A stretch of DNA of 64,000 nt from Cladocopium goreaui. Taxonomy: Eukaryota; Sar; Dinophyceae; Suessiales; Symbiodiniaceae. Where the stretch lies: NCBI GenBank assembly GCA_947184155.2, contig CAMXCT020000483.1, positions 72,797 to 136,796 on the forward strand, in the 5' to 3' direction. Under the pieces are notes generated by a model, which saw nothing but the letters and a program-made list of their open reading frames with translations, did no database searches and was not told where the DNA came from. The position numbers were made by a program, and so were the translations under genes. This document shows, piece after piece, positions 46,792 through 56,274 of this stretch (position 1 is its first letter; each line of letters opens with the position of its first letter).

Positions 46792-48021
46792 GCTGAAGAT
46801 ACCTACATTGGCTCGACATTGAGATTTCCTATTGTGTCTTCGACACTGAGAAGTTTATTCTCTCCAAGTGATGAGAACATACAGCTGGAAACTCTTGGAG
46901 AAGAGTTTGACTTAGCTGGAATGTCTGATGGAGAGGATACACCTTACTTTGAATTTTGGACATTGAGATGCATTGGCATTGTGAGGACAATGACCAGATT
47001 TGCTCGTCTTATTTGTCTGAGAGTTTGTGTGATGAGATGTTTCGGTCTCGTGAGGACAATACCTACATCATCGTCATCGTGATCTACAGATGCCTTTTAT
47101 TGCTTCAAAGAATGTCGTTATCCTCTGACGACTTTGATCATCGCTTTCAAGGACAACATTGTCCTTAAGCGATTTTGCCTTACATTGTGGATTAGCTATT
47201 ACAGTGGTCGAAAGACTACAGCGATACAACTGTATTTGGCTGACCTACATTGACAATGTTGAACAGAACATTCTATTCCACATTGAGGTTTGAAGCTGTG
47301 AGATACTATCTCTATGTGGAAAGCTGATTTGGAGATGGAACGCTGTGTTCTGACTATGTTTTGTATTCAGAAGAAGGTTGTACAGATACCTTGTGTGAAT
47401 CACTTCGTTCTTGAGAAGCTGACGGTCAACGTTAGTTAGCTGGTTATTCACGTTTGGATGAGAACCAGTTTGCTTTGAAAACTTTTGGAAGTGTTTCGAT
47501 CTTTTTGAATTCAACTAGTGAAAAGTGAATGTGTAGATTTTGTAGCAGCTGGAATTGTAGCAACAAACCTTTATTTGAAGAACTTGAGGTTTGTTTTCTG
47601 GAAACCTAGAATCGAGTTTACCAGGTGAGACATCGGCTCAAGGGAGTGGTGTCAGAAGTTCATTTAATGAACAAGAGCTGCTGTGTCACTTAACTTGACA
47701 TAAGACAGACCGACAGAGGGAACACTTTATCTTTGCTCGTTTTGTTTTGTTTTGGTTTTGTTTGTTGTGTTTGTGTTTCCCTGTGACTGATCGTGTTGCG
47801 TCTGGAGCGAAAAGAAGGAGTCCGACGTCAGCATGTGGGAGTCGAGGGTGAAACAGTTTTCTTGACACGACAGTGCTTTAGTTTAATTAGGTTTGCGACT
47901 ACACGCGCTGCGCTTGTGTCTGGTGTGCGTGGTTGACGTACGCGTCTGCCTGCGTAGTTCTGTAGGAATTTTGATGAAGCGTTGGATCTGATCGCAGATC
48001 TGTGCACGGCGCTTTTTCACA
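46723..48021 (+). repeat. E 3' LTR
   Basis: 1299 bp; it matches 41962-43277 with a deletion of about 20 bp near 47092 and a few substitutions and indels. Confidence 0.85.
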
Positions 48022-48046
48022 CTACAGATTGCAGTCTCCTTCGACT

Positions 48047-48328
48047 ATGGCATACAAGAAAAGTTTCATCAATTTGCTGCAATGCTATGTGAGCGATTGG
48101 CACAAGCAATGTTCTTCTTCTCGGGAACACTGGCGAACATTTGACTTCCCAAGTCGAATGTTGCGGCGTCGACCGTCCCAAGACGATGTTGATGCATTTA
48201 CAGCAAAATGCGATGCGCTACGACGATCTGCTGCCGAACAAGAGCAGCGAAATCCAGTCTCATACGCGCTCGAGAACAGCTGGACTGCCACATTGCGTGC
48301 TGATCGATACCTACTCCGAATGTCTTAG
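48047..48328 (+). CDS. Small ORF sharing a C-terminal module with the 4.26-kb retroposon
   Basis: 93 residues from ATG 48047 (MAYKKSFINLLQCY). The second half (FPSRMLRRRPSQDD… EQRNPVSYALENSW) parallels the end of the ORF at 21982-23577 (FPDRKVRRRVPPED… NPVSFGLTNEW). It begins right after the E 3' LTR, so it is probably the 3' part of a larger gene cut by E. A pyrimidine-rich 3' region follows in both cases. Function unknown. Confidence 0.5.
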   Translation: MAYKKSFINLLQCYVSDWHKQCSSSREHWRTFDFPSRMLRRRPSQDDVDAFTAKCDALRRSAAEQEQRNPVSYALENSWTATLRADRYLLRMS

Positions 48329-48807
48329 TTGCCCCTCTATCCCGCCTCTTTTCTCCTCTCTTTTGCCTCGTCTTTCGTTTCTTCGTGTCACCCCCTGTTT
48401 TTGGATTCGCTGGTGGTTTGGCCGCCTCTACCTGTCGTGTCCCTGGCTCACTCGGTTTCACCTTGTCTTTTGCCGATCTTTATTTTGGCTGGATCTAGCC
48501 GCTAGCCTTCCCTGCCGGTGTTCCCTGTGCGTTGTTTCTGCTTGTGCTTCTTGTGGTGGAGTCTTTTTTGTTTGGTTGCTTCTCTCGTGGGTCGTCCCCT
48601 TGTTGGTTGGCCCTCTCCCTTCCCGTGGACTCTTCTGGCCCTTTCTTTCCCTCAGAGAAATTGTCAGTTTGGCCTGTAGTCAGAAGCCTGGCAATGCACC
48701 CAGGCTGGAGGGCGTGCACTGCGCACATCAAGTCGACAAAGGGTTGATCAAGAAGTTTCTAGGCTTGGAGCATACGTAAGCCATGATCTGTTGTGGTCCA
48801 TGGACCT
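48329..48807. other. Pyrimidine-rich 3' region
   Basis: T/C-rich sequence after the short ORF, resembling in style the 3' region of the 4.26-kb retroposon. The plus-strand frame across it is a composition artefact (Cys/Leu/Phe/Trp-rich). Confidence 0.4.
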
Positions 48808-48821
48808 GCGTGGGCACCATT

Positions 48822-49211
48822 CCCTGTGGCTCACAGATTACTGTATGGCATTTTTGTGGTTTTGTTGTTTCGCTCTTGTTTTCTTTTGCCACACCAATCC
48901 CTGAGGTGATACAATGTTATCATCTCTTCTGGTACGTTTCAGATGCCTGTGAACTGATCAGCTGATCACCGGCCGTGCTGGTTTTTGGTGTGTTTTTTGG
49001 GTGTTTTTGTGTGTTTTGTTTGGTTTTGGGTTTTTGTTGTTTGCTTTTTTGTTTTGCACGGTGACAGCTCAATGGATTATGTATCGATCCAATTCAGTTC
49101 TCTTTATGCACATTGTCGTCTGCATTAATTCGGTGAATTTGCAAAACGCAATTGTCTTTCCGGCTTGATAAACGACCTGGCGAGAGCCATCTGGCGTTGG
49201 ACGGAAAAAAA
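48822..49211 (+). mobile_element. Family-B retroposon, 390 bp
   Basis: Flanked by a 14-bp duplication (gcgtgggcaccatt at 48808-48821 and 49212-49225). A GT-rich core lies at about 48975-49060, and the tail is AACGACCTGGCGAGAGCCATCT then GGCGTTGGACGG plus A7. The hairpin loop is GAGA instead of GAAA. Confidence 0.88.
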
Positions 49212-49264
49212 GCGTGGGCACCATTACCTATTCGTACAATGATCGCTAAGTCAGAGTCATTATC

Positions 49265-49960
49265 TTAACACGCATCTGGCCACAGTCTGGCAACTAGTCC
49301 ACACCGGCGTGCCGGCGGGAGGTAATCGCCAGCTTGGTTGAGTGCTCGTAAACCTAGCGGTCGTTGGAGGAGCTTCTGTCGGTTTGCAGCCGCTGCTCTA
49401 CCTTTGGATAACGCTCCAGGCGTTTGCCTGTGATCGCCAAACACTAATAGAGCTGGCTGTCGAATAGCTGCTAGCGATGCACAGTTCCCTTTCGTCCATG
49501 AAAGCCATCCACACCTTTGATAGCCACTGGTTAAATGTCGAACGCCGCATGGACAGCTCTGCCGTGGCAGAGCCACCTGTGGCGATAATGATGCGTTTGT
49601 GGGCAATGATGCGATTCCGATCGTTGCAACGGACACCAATGCGAGTTGCATAGGCTTCGCCTCCTTCTTCAATGCGTCCAAGCAAGCGCCCGAAACACAT
49701 CTGAGTTGGCGGATTCAGGTCACTGATTTGGTCAGCGAGGGCTTTCGCAGCCACATTTTCCTTGGTGAACACGACAGCGGAATAAAAGTCTTCGACCTCG
49801 CAGCTCAAAGCAATGAGCAATGCTGCTAAAGACCTGGTACCTGCACCGAAGACACCTGCAATGCACAGATCAGATCATCCCGTAATAATGGCCAGTAGAA
49901 GTGCTATGGCCACGGCAAGAATATGCCCATCACCATGTGCTGCTGGCTCTATCAGACTAC
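49265..49960 (-). pseudogene. SF1 (UPF1-like) helicase fragment, degenerate
   Basis: Reading antisense, a Walker-A-like segment (AGVFGAGTRSLAALL, about 49822-49866) lacks the invariant Lys expected between Gly and Thr. It is followed by motif-Ia-like FTKENVAAKALADQI. In another frame comes GDHRQTPGALSKG, the motif-III region of AAA_11/AAA_12-type SF1 helicases. At least one frameshift separates these (about 49640-49680) and there is an in-frame stop next to the P-loop. The family assignment rests on motif order and is inference. Confidence 0.55.
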
Positions 49961-50153
49961 CTACTGGTCATATTGTCTTTCCATAGAGACAGGCAGGGGT
50001 GAGAAATCGCCTCAATAGTCGGACCAATGCGTCAGTCAGCTTGGACTTCCTGTCGCTAGCCATACGTCGAACGGGAATTCCGGCCTGTGCGCTGCGCACT
50101 GCCCGTGGCAACCGGGATGGGTTCGCTTCGGCAAAGACTAAAAGTTCTCGGCG

Positions 50154-51365
50154 GCTTCTGCTATGTACAAGAAACAAAGTGGGACGCAGAGAGAGAAAAA
50201 GCATGTATTAACACTTACGCTCATGCTAGTGCGTCGCAAATCTGCTTGCAAAACCTCTGCGGGCAGCAGCAAAATTCTCCGATGGCTGACCCCACTTTTG
50301 GGCCCAAATCTGGATCCCAAAACGGGGCCCAAGCAAAGACCTAAAAGAAGGAATGAAAATGTGATCCAATTCTGGACCCCATTTTGGGGTCCATATTTTT
50401 TAACCAATGCCAGAGCACACCAGAAATCTGACTGTTGGGATCTGTTGGCGTGTTGAGCTGGTGGCAGTAATGCAGGCACCACCAAAAATGGGGTCAGCCA
50501 TCGGAGAATTTCGCTGCTGCCCGCACATGTTGTGCAAGCAGATTTGCGACTCTGCAGCTTGAACATGAATGTCAACTCACACCTTTTTCTCTTTGTGCGT
50601 CCCAAGTCCGGTTGCTACTGTACAAGAAACAAAGTGGGACGCAGAGAGAGAAAAGCATGTATTAACACTCACGCTCATGCTAGTGCGTCGCAAATCTGCT
50701 TGCAAAACCTCTGCGGGCAGCAGCAAAATGGTCCGATGGCTGACCCCACTTTTGGGTCCAAATCTGGATCCCAAAACGGGGCCCAAGCAAAGACCTAAAA
50801 GAAGGAATGAAAATGTGATCCAATTCTGGACCCCATTTTGGGGTCCATATTTGGACCCAAAAATGGGTCAGCCATCGGAGAATTTCGCTGCTGCCCGCAC
50901 ATGTTGTGCAAGCAGATTTGCGACCCTGCCTGAACATGAATGTCAACTCATACCTTTTTCTCTTTGTGCGTCCCAAGTCCGGTTGCTATGTACAAGAAAC
51001 AAAGTGGGACGCAGAGAGAGAAAAAGCATGTATTAACACTTACGCTCATGCTAGTGCGTCGCAAATCTGCTTGCAAAACCTCTGCGGGCAGCAGCAAAAT
51101 TCTCCGATGGCTGACCCCACTTTTGGGTCCAAATCTGGATCCCAAAACGGGGCCCAAGCAAAGACCTAAAAGAAGGAATGAAAATGTGATCCAATTCTGG
51201 ACCCCATTTTGGGGTCCATATTTGGACCCAAAAATGGGGTCAGCCATCGGAGAATTTCGCTGCTGCCCGCACATGTTGTGCAAGCAGATTTGCGACCCTG
51301 CAGCTTGAACATGAATGTCAACTCATACCTTTTTCTCTTTGTGCGTCCCAAGTCCGGTTGCTACT
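50154..51365. repeat. Tandem array of ~360-465-bp foldback units
   Basis: Three units begin with gtacaagaaacaaagtggg at 50165, 50630 and 50990. Each unit is itself an imperfect palindrome. In the third, for example, a left arm of about 78 bp (gtcgcaaatctgcttg… gggtccaaat) is repeated inverted (atttggaccc… caagcagatttgcgac). Outer segments (gggacgcagagagagaaaa / ttttctctttgtgcgtccc) also pair. The central hairpin is GGACCCCA-TTT-TGGGGTCC. The first unit has about 100 bp of unrelated sequence in its centre. It resembles foldback/MITE-like DNA amplified in tandem. Confidence 0.8.
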
Positions 51366-51565
51366 GTCAAGGTCCCTTTATCGCAGCCATGTTTTGACCA
51401 CTTTTTTGGGCCCTGTTTTAAGGGCCATGATGAAGCAGGTTTGTTGGCATTCGAGGCGCTCCAGGGCTTACCGAGGCCTGCCCGAGGCACGAGGACAAAG
51501 CGAGGCTCACGGGGACTCGAATCTATATAATACTATTGTTGGGGTCCCTTAGCAATGATTGATGG

Positions 51566-52344
51566 TGTGGCAGTGGGACACTGTGGTGCCTTCTGGACTT
51601 GCAAAAGTACTGCTGTTTGTCAAAGCTGCGCCAGTTTTGGCAAAGAAGGTCACTGCAGAATCTCATTTTCGGAGCTGTAAAACATTGGCCTTGGATTCCA
51701 AGAAGTGGTCCTCCCCAGTTGCGTTGAACAATTGATGGTCAAACAATCCCCAACTTTGATCCACTTGCGTCATGCGAAGGCTTTTGTGTGTGAAAGTTTG
51801 TTGAGAGGATGTACAGTGTACTGAACCACCTTGAACCTACGTGAACATCTTTAAACCTATCTTGGAACAATGTATGTGCAGGTGAACAGTTAGGAAACCA
51901 TTTTAAGTTTGTAGGAACCGATCTGTGAACTAGAGAACCCATAGGAACCTATAGGAACCAGGTAGGAACCAATTTGGAACCAAATGGAACCAGTTTGTGC
52001 ATGGAAGAGCTTGGAGATGGATTTTCGTTTGTTTTTGTGGTTTGTGGTGTTTTTGGATGTTGTTTGACCCATGTCCTAGGAACTTGATGTTGTGACTGTA
52101 TTGGGTAGGAGTTTTGTAGGGTATTTGTGAGTTTGAGCTGAAGACGTTTTATTTGGAGAAGCTGGAAGAACGTTTTTAAAGCTTGAGAACTCTTTTGAAG
52201 TAGTTTGAGAACGTTTGAGTGTCACTGCGTTTTACTCTGCACGACTCTTCTAAGAAGAAGAGTGACTGAGCTGCCCAACCTGTGTGGTTTGGCTCAAGTC
52301 CGAGCTGTGAAAAAGAGCTGCCACGCCGCGCTCGTGTTTTCACA
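51566..52344 (+). repeat. LTR of a fourth family ('F')
   Basis: The right end (gtgttttcaca, then the primer-binding site) is clear. The left end (tgtggcag at 51566) is a guess from the TG rule. It contains about seven aggaacc motifs between 51890 and 51990 and a hairpin (actcttct-aaga-agaagagt) near 52245-52264. No partner LTR or coding region was found downstream, so the element is truncated or recombined. Confidence 0.55.
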
Positions 52345-52356
52345 TGGTAGCGGAGC
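52345..52356 (+). promoter_or_regulatory. Primer-binding site of F
   Basis: TGGTAGCGGAGC follows the LTR end. About 80 bp of leader-like sequence follows (gaggcgctgacaccaagg), then unrelated DNA. Confidence 0.7.
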
Positions 52357-52980
52357 CATGAAATCTCTATAGAGGCGCTGACACCAAGGTCGTCTATAAA
52401 ATTGCAGACGTTGACACTGGATAGGCACTCCCAAACAAAGGATGGCCCTAAAACGCACCATGTTTCGAAGCTTATAATTTTCGAGAGGATATTGCAAGGA
52501 GGAAAATTTAAATCAGGATGAATGGTTACAAGCCCTTGCGATGTCTATCAACCTAGGCAGCAACGTCGCAAGGCAAGGTCCGGAAAACCAGCCATTTTGA
52601 TTCACATATCTGCCAACGCACGCGCGGATGCCTGCGGATGCCCCTGCGGATGCCCCTGCGGATGCGGGAGAACCCTTGCGAAGGACCACTGCGGATGCCA
52701 AAAACCACCAAAAAATGGCCGCGGATGCATTTCCGGCGTTTGAGAAATAATACAAAGTAATAGAAAGCAACCCGCCCTGCGGATGCCCAATGGGGTGTGT
52801 GGCACATTGTATGGGGGGGAGGGGGTTTTCTGCCGTTTCCTCCCCTTCCCTCGGTGACGCCTTCGTGTTGCGGAGTTCTCTTCTTCCCACTTGCGGCTTC
52901 CATGCCTCTTTCCAAACTTGGCCTTGCCACGCGTTGACTCCCCATCAGGTCTCGCCTCCCAGACTTGGCCCTGCCACATT
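52357..52980. other. Leader remnant and GC-rich non-coding sequence
   Basis: This includes short tandem copies of a 12-bp unit (ctgcggatgccc) at about 52623-52667 and further scattered gcggatgc motifs to 52800. No gene recognised. Confidence 0.45.
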
Positions 52981-54845
52981 CTAGGTTCCCATAAGGGGTG
53001 GTTTCTGCGAAACCGGTGCCTGCCACGGTTCCCAAGGGGAACTTTGGGGCATAGCTGACGGGTCACCAAACAACAGTATCGGTGCGCCCTCTGTAGCGAG
53101 CGTGATTACATGGAAGTCGGCATAAGCTTCGTATTGATACCTGAGAGGAAACCTGAGGGCTTGTTGGTGTTGTACTTGCTCTTGTACAAGAGCAACGCTC
53201 TCCCACGGTTGGAGATGCTGCATTTGTCTGCCAGAGTGGTGCGCATCTAGCTGTGGAAGCACCATATCCAGCAGAAAGACCAGGGTACGGAGTGAGAATC
53301 CACCAAGAAATTCAGGCAGCAGGTTTCGAATGGTTTGGCCGCCCTCGTCATTTTGGCCCCCCGGTGTAGGGATCATGCCGATCAGTATATTCTGAAGGCT
53401 TGCTCCGACTCAATGGGGGGGTCCCTACATTCTATCTCGATGTCCTGTAGTGACTGGCAGCCAGCGCCCGCCGCTTGCAGTAATGCACTAAGGGTGCGCT
53501 TGAGCTGTGCAGGGAGATCAAAGCTGACCCACGAGAGGACGCGAAGGAGTCCTTCACATCTAACTCCGTGCGGGATGACATTTGGTCGTAAGATTTGCAG
53601 TTGATCGATGTGATGCAGACCTTCATCAAGTTGCGTAAACAACAAATGGCCATACGCATGCCGGGCTCGACCACTCCAGAAGGGCGTGCCTTCAATCAGG
53701 ACCATGTTGTAGCTGAGCTCTGTCATGGAAGGCGGCTTCCAGACACACAGCCGGTCTTCAAGGCAGTGAATGAGCGTTACGCTGCGTTCTCCAGTGGCAA
53801 GCCGCAAAAGTTCAGGTGGTGCCGCGATAGCAGCCACTCTAATGGAACCTGGAAAGCATGCAAATTCGCCTAGCACTGAGTGCAAGGCGAGTCCGGAGTA
53901 CGACCCTGCCGAGAAGCCCATGACGTCAACTCGTCGAGTGCCCTCTGGAATAGGCAGCCTCATAAAGCTCCGGATAGTAAGCTTTAAACAATAGGATCTT
54001 GCCTTGTGGATGGTAGCACCTGAATATTTGCTGTACAGCCATGGTCCACGTGGGATGCGGTGGTCTCGCATGTGCCGGGCGCATTGTCGCTGCCTTCAAC
54101 AGCCGCACAGCTCGCGTGAGCAAAAGCTTAGGGTTGGCTAATTTCTCAGGCAGGAAATTCTTCCACATGCTCCACCCTATGGCAGTAGCAAGGAGCTGAT
54201 AAACTACGTACTCATGTGTAGTTTTGGTGAGGCCAGCTGTGCAATCCGCTGATCCCAATCATCGACTTTCATTTGGGCGTGATTCTGGAAGAATAGGTCA
54301 TAGCCATGATATGCACACTCAAAGGGCGGTCATGCATATGGACATCTTCTTTCCACTCATCTTCAAGTGGAAATGCCCAAGGGGCCCATTGGCTTGACCG
54401 GGCGGTTTCAGCTGTTGTTTCAGGCGGAGCAGTTCGGCTGTACGTCTGCATGGCTGTCAGGGATTTGGTGTGCTGAAAGGGGCAGGGAGTCCAAACTTGA
54501 TGTCAGCCGCCTGTGTGAGGGCGCGACAGTTTTGGCCTCTGGTCGCTTTGGACGTTCCCACATTCCCAGCAGCAGCGCTAGCTGCTTGTAGGTGACCGGG
54601 GACGGCGGCAGCTTGGCATGAAGCCGGGGCCCAATAACAGGGAGAAAATTTTGGTGCATCCACTGTGTCCACTCAGCAGTTCCAAAGAGTGCTGCCACCA
54701 TAGGCATCCAGCCGTGGTGGGCTAGCTCAGCTAATCGACTCGGAAGGCGTTTCTTAGCACTAGCACCAAATCCATGCAGGATGACTGGTCGCACAACCAA
54801 ATCCACGGTAGCACCAAGACAACACCTAATATGGCGCACAATCTT
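52981..54845 (-). pseudogene. Alpha/beta-hydrolase-like pseudogene
   Basis: Antisense open stretches in different frames give one coherent but broken protein. The 54450-54845 part has PVILHGFGASAKKRL (a hydrolase-like 'HGFGAS' oxyanion region). The 53926-54258 part reads …MAVQQIFRCYHPQGKILLFK. The 53382-54071 part has VDVMGFSAGSYSGLALHS, with the nucleophile-elbow pattern G-x-S-x-G. The 52981-53376 part holds MIPTPGGQNDEGGQTIRN. Frame changes occur near 54440, 54000 and 53400 (the last at a run of seven C on the coding strand). Only the G-x-S-x-G elbow supports the family; substrate unknown. Confidence 0.5.
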
Positions 54846-55109
54846 GATAACGTAATTCAGGTCAGAACAAATCTGATACTGAAAGAAAAACACAACAAAA
54901 AATATCCAAACATAAGTGAAGGATATTATGTTAAAATATTTGATAAAGGAAAGGGCAACTATGTATCAAGGAAAGAAACTAGAATTCAATGGAGTGAAAG
55001 GAAATACAAAGTGATATTAGTTGGTCGTGATATGATGAATAGTAGATATTATAAATTGGATGGAATGAGTAAAAAATATAATAGGCATGAATTACTATTG
55101 GTTGATTAG
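54831..55109 (+). pseudogene. Polinton/PLV-type integrase C-terminal fragment
   Basis: 93 residues from ATG 54831 in markedly AT-rich sequence. YPNISEGYYVKIF, IQWSERKYKVILV, then YYKLDG and YNRHELLLV match the C-terminal chromodomain-like/SH3-like end of retroviral-type integrases of Polintons, virophages and related elements. These have a '…GD-x-VKI…W-x-E-x3-YKV…YY-x-L-x-G…Y-x-RHELL' layout. The catalytic DDE core is absent; the sequence upstream is the unrelated hydrolase pseudogene, so the fragment is truncated at its left edge. Confidence 0.6.
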
Positions 55110-55329
55110 TAACTGTTCTTCTTTCTTCTGTTTTGGCCTTTCTCTTGTTTTGGGCATTAATTCAATTTTTCTCTCTTTGGTATCTTTTTCTTTGTGTTTG
55201 CCTTATTGCTTCTCTGTTTTCTTCTCTATACTTAAATTCTTCTCATTATATCTATCTTTATTTTTCTAGTGTTCTTATATTTTGTTTTTTGTTCTCATGA
55301 TGCTGTTTGTTTTTTTCTTTGTATTTTTC
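55110..55329. other. T-rich spacer between convergent viral-type fragments
   Basis: T- and CTT-rich non-coding DNA. The plus-strand open frame across 55269-55874 is hydrophobic because it is antisense to the two fragments that follow. Confidence 0.45.
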
Positions 55330-55720
55330 AATATTCTCTATTTGAATATTTGGCGTCCTTTCGTTTCTTCAAGGTGATGCTCTCCTGTGGCATCGTAATA
55401 TTCCATTCAAGTCCGACCAACCAAACATCCGCTAAGACGGCTCTTATCATTTTCAATATATTCACCTTCTCTGTTTTTGAGTTGCTTTCTGTTTTGGCAT
55501 GGGCGTTCTTCCATAAGAACCATTTTACAGTTTTCAACACCGAACTCATCAAACGATTTCATAGAGTTAATATGGTGTTTTTGGGGATTTGTATTGTGTA
55601 TATAGATAAGATGTATAATCTCTTCTATGTCTTGCCATTCTTTGACTCAGTTTTTCAGTTGTTGAACCGATGTAGCAACTATTTTAACCAACATAAACCA
55701 TCTTATGGATTTGTCCGTTT
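55330..55720 (-). pseudogene. GIY-YIG endonuclease fragment, frame-broken
   Basis: Antisense, one frame gives CYIGSTTEKLSQRMARH (the YIG half of the GIY-YIG core with its conserved Arg and His). A second frame gives FGVENCKMVLMEERPC and NRKQLKNREGEYIEND, the Glu-containing C-terminal part of the nuclease. At least two frame changes or stops break it (about 55640 and 55565). Such nucleases are frequent in NCLDV, virophages and polinton-like viruses, which suits the neighbours. Confidence 0.55.
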
Positions 55721-55785
55721 CATATCTGTTTACATCTTTTTTTATATCATATCCATACATCTTAAACCATCTTTTCGTTGTGTAG

Positions 55786-56274
55786 CTATTTTATGGCATA
55801 ATGTCCAAACGGGAGACTTTCAAAATCTGAAAACCAGTAGCGTTTATTATCGTAGTTGCTTAAAGCATACTTAGTCTGATTAATGCTATAGATTTGATGG
55901 TTCTTACTTCTGATTGTGTTGAAACTGACTTCTTCTTTACAGTTTCTATTCAATGTCTCGTCATAGGGTTTGTAACTTAACTGATTGCTCACTTTATGTT
56001 TGACTACTCCTTTACTTTTCTTGTGTTCTTTCTCGTCACCATACACTTTATAACAATATGCCTTCGGTTTCAATCCTATAAAGTGAGTAATTATTTTACC
56101 GTTCATTTCATCCTTGAATTTCCCTAAGACCTTCTTGTTTGATTTATCATGATTTGGATGTTCTGCTGGATAATCACTGAAATCCATGTATTCATTTATC
56201 TCCTCATTGTTGATCGTTGATAGTTGATTATCGAATGTTGATTGATGCCTGTTGATTTTTGGGTCTGAGTAGTG
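55786..56274 (-). pseudogene. Viral/Polinton-type DNA polymerase B, C-terminal fragment
   Basis: Antisense, about 160 recognisable residues: MDFSDYPAEHPNHD, then VLGKFKDEMNGKIITHFIGL and KPKAYCYK. Next come KKSKGVVKH, and finally SNYDNKRYWFSDF with PFGH. This is the characteristic C-terminus of protein-primed/viral-type family-B polymerases of Polintons, polinton-like viruses and relatives. Polymerase active-site motifs lie further N-terminal and are missing. The upstream frame runs into a Gln repeat (56277-56305) and unrelated sequence, so this is a truncated remnant. Confidence 0.7.

Larger units (their letters stand above)
41962..48021 (+). mobile_element. Non-autonomous LTR element 'E' (6.06 kb)
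   Basis: The two LTRs (1316 and 1299 bp, about 97% identical outside a roughly 20-bp deletion) enclose 3445 bp with the standard primer-binding site but no gag, protease, integrase or RT. This is the layout of a large LTR derivative mobilised in trans. Flanks (ctgga and ctaca) do not match, so no target duplication is visible and inter-element recombination is possible. Confidence 0.8.
54831..56274. mobile_element. Polinton-like / PLV remnant
   Basis: Integrase C-terminus, GIY-YIG nuclease and DNA polymerase B C-terminus cluster in about 1.4 kb of AT-rich DNA that contrasts with the GC-richer left neighbour. The gene set is typical of Polintons, virophages and polinton-like viruses of protists. 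No capsid, ATPase or terminal inverted repeats are visible. Confidence 0.6.

Noticed and set aside
48141-48779. Plus-strand 212-codon ORF rich in Leu/Phe/Trp/Cys
   Set aside because: It overlaps the better ORF 48047-48328 in another frame and runs through pyrimidine-rich DNA. No signal of a true membrane protein.
50154-51365. CRISPR-like array in the repeated region
   Set aside because: Repeats of about 360-465 bp are palindromic and directly adjacent, with no spacers and no cas genes. This is a foldback tandem array in a eukaryotic context.
52281-52300. Relict dinoflagellate spliced leader (…TTTGGCTCAAG)
   Set aside because: Only the last 11 nt match in an LTR (also shorter matches elsewhere); the 5' half of the leader is absent and the position is not an mRNA start.
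55269-55874. Plus-strand 201-codon hydrophobic ORF
   Set aside because: It is antisense to the GIY-YIG and polymerase B fragments, whose motifs are specific. Hydrophobicity comes from T-rich sequence.
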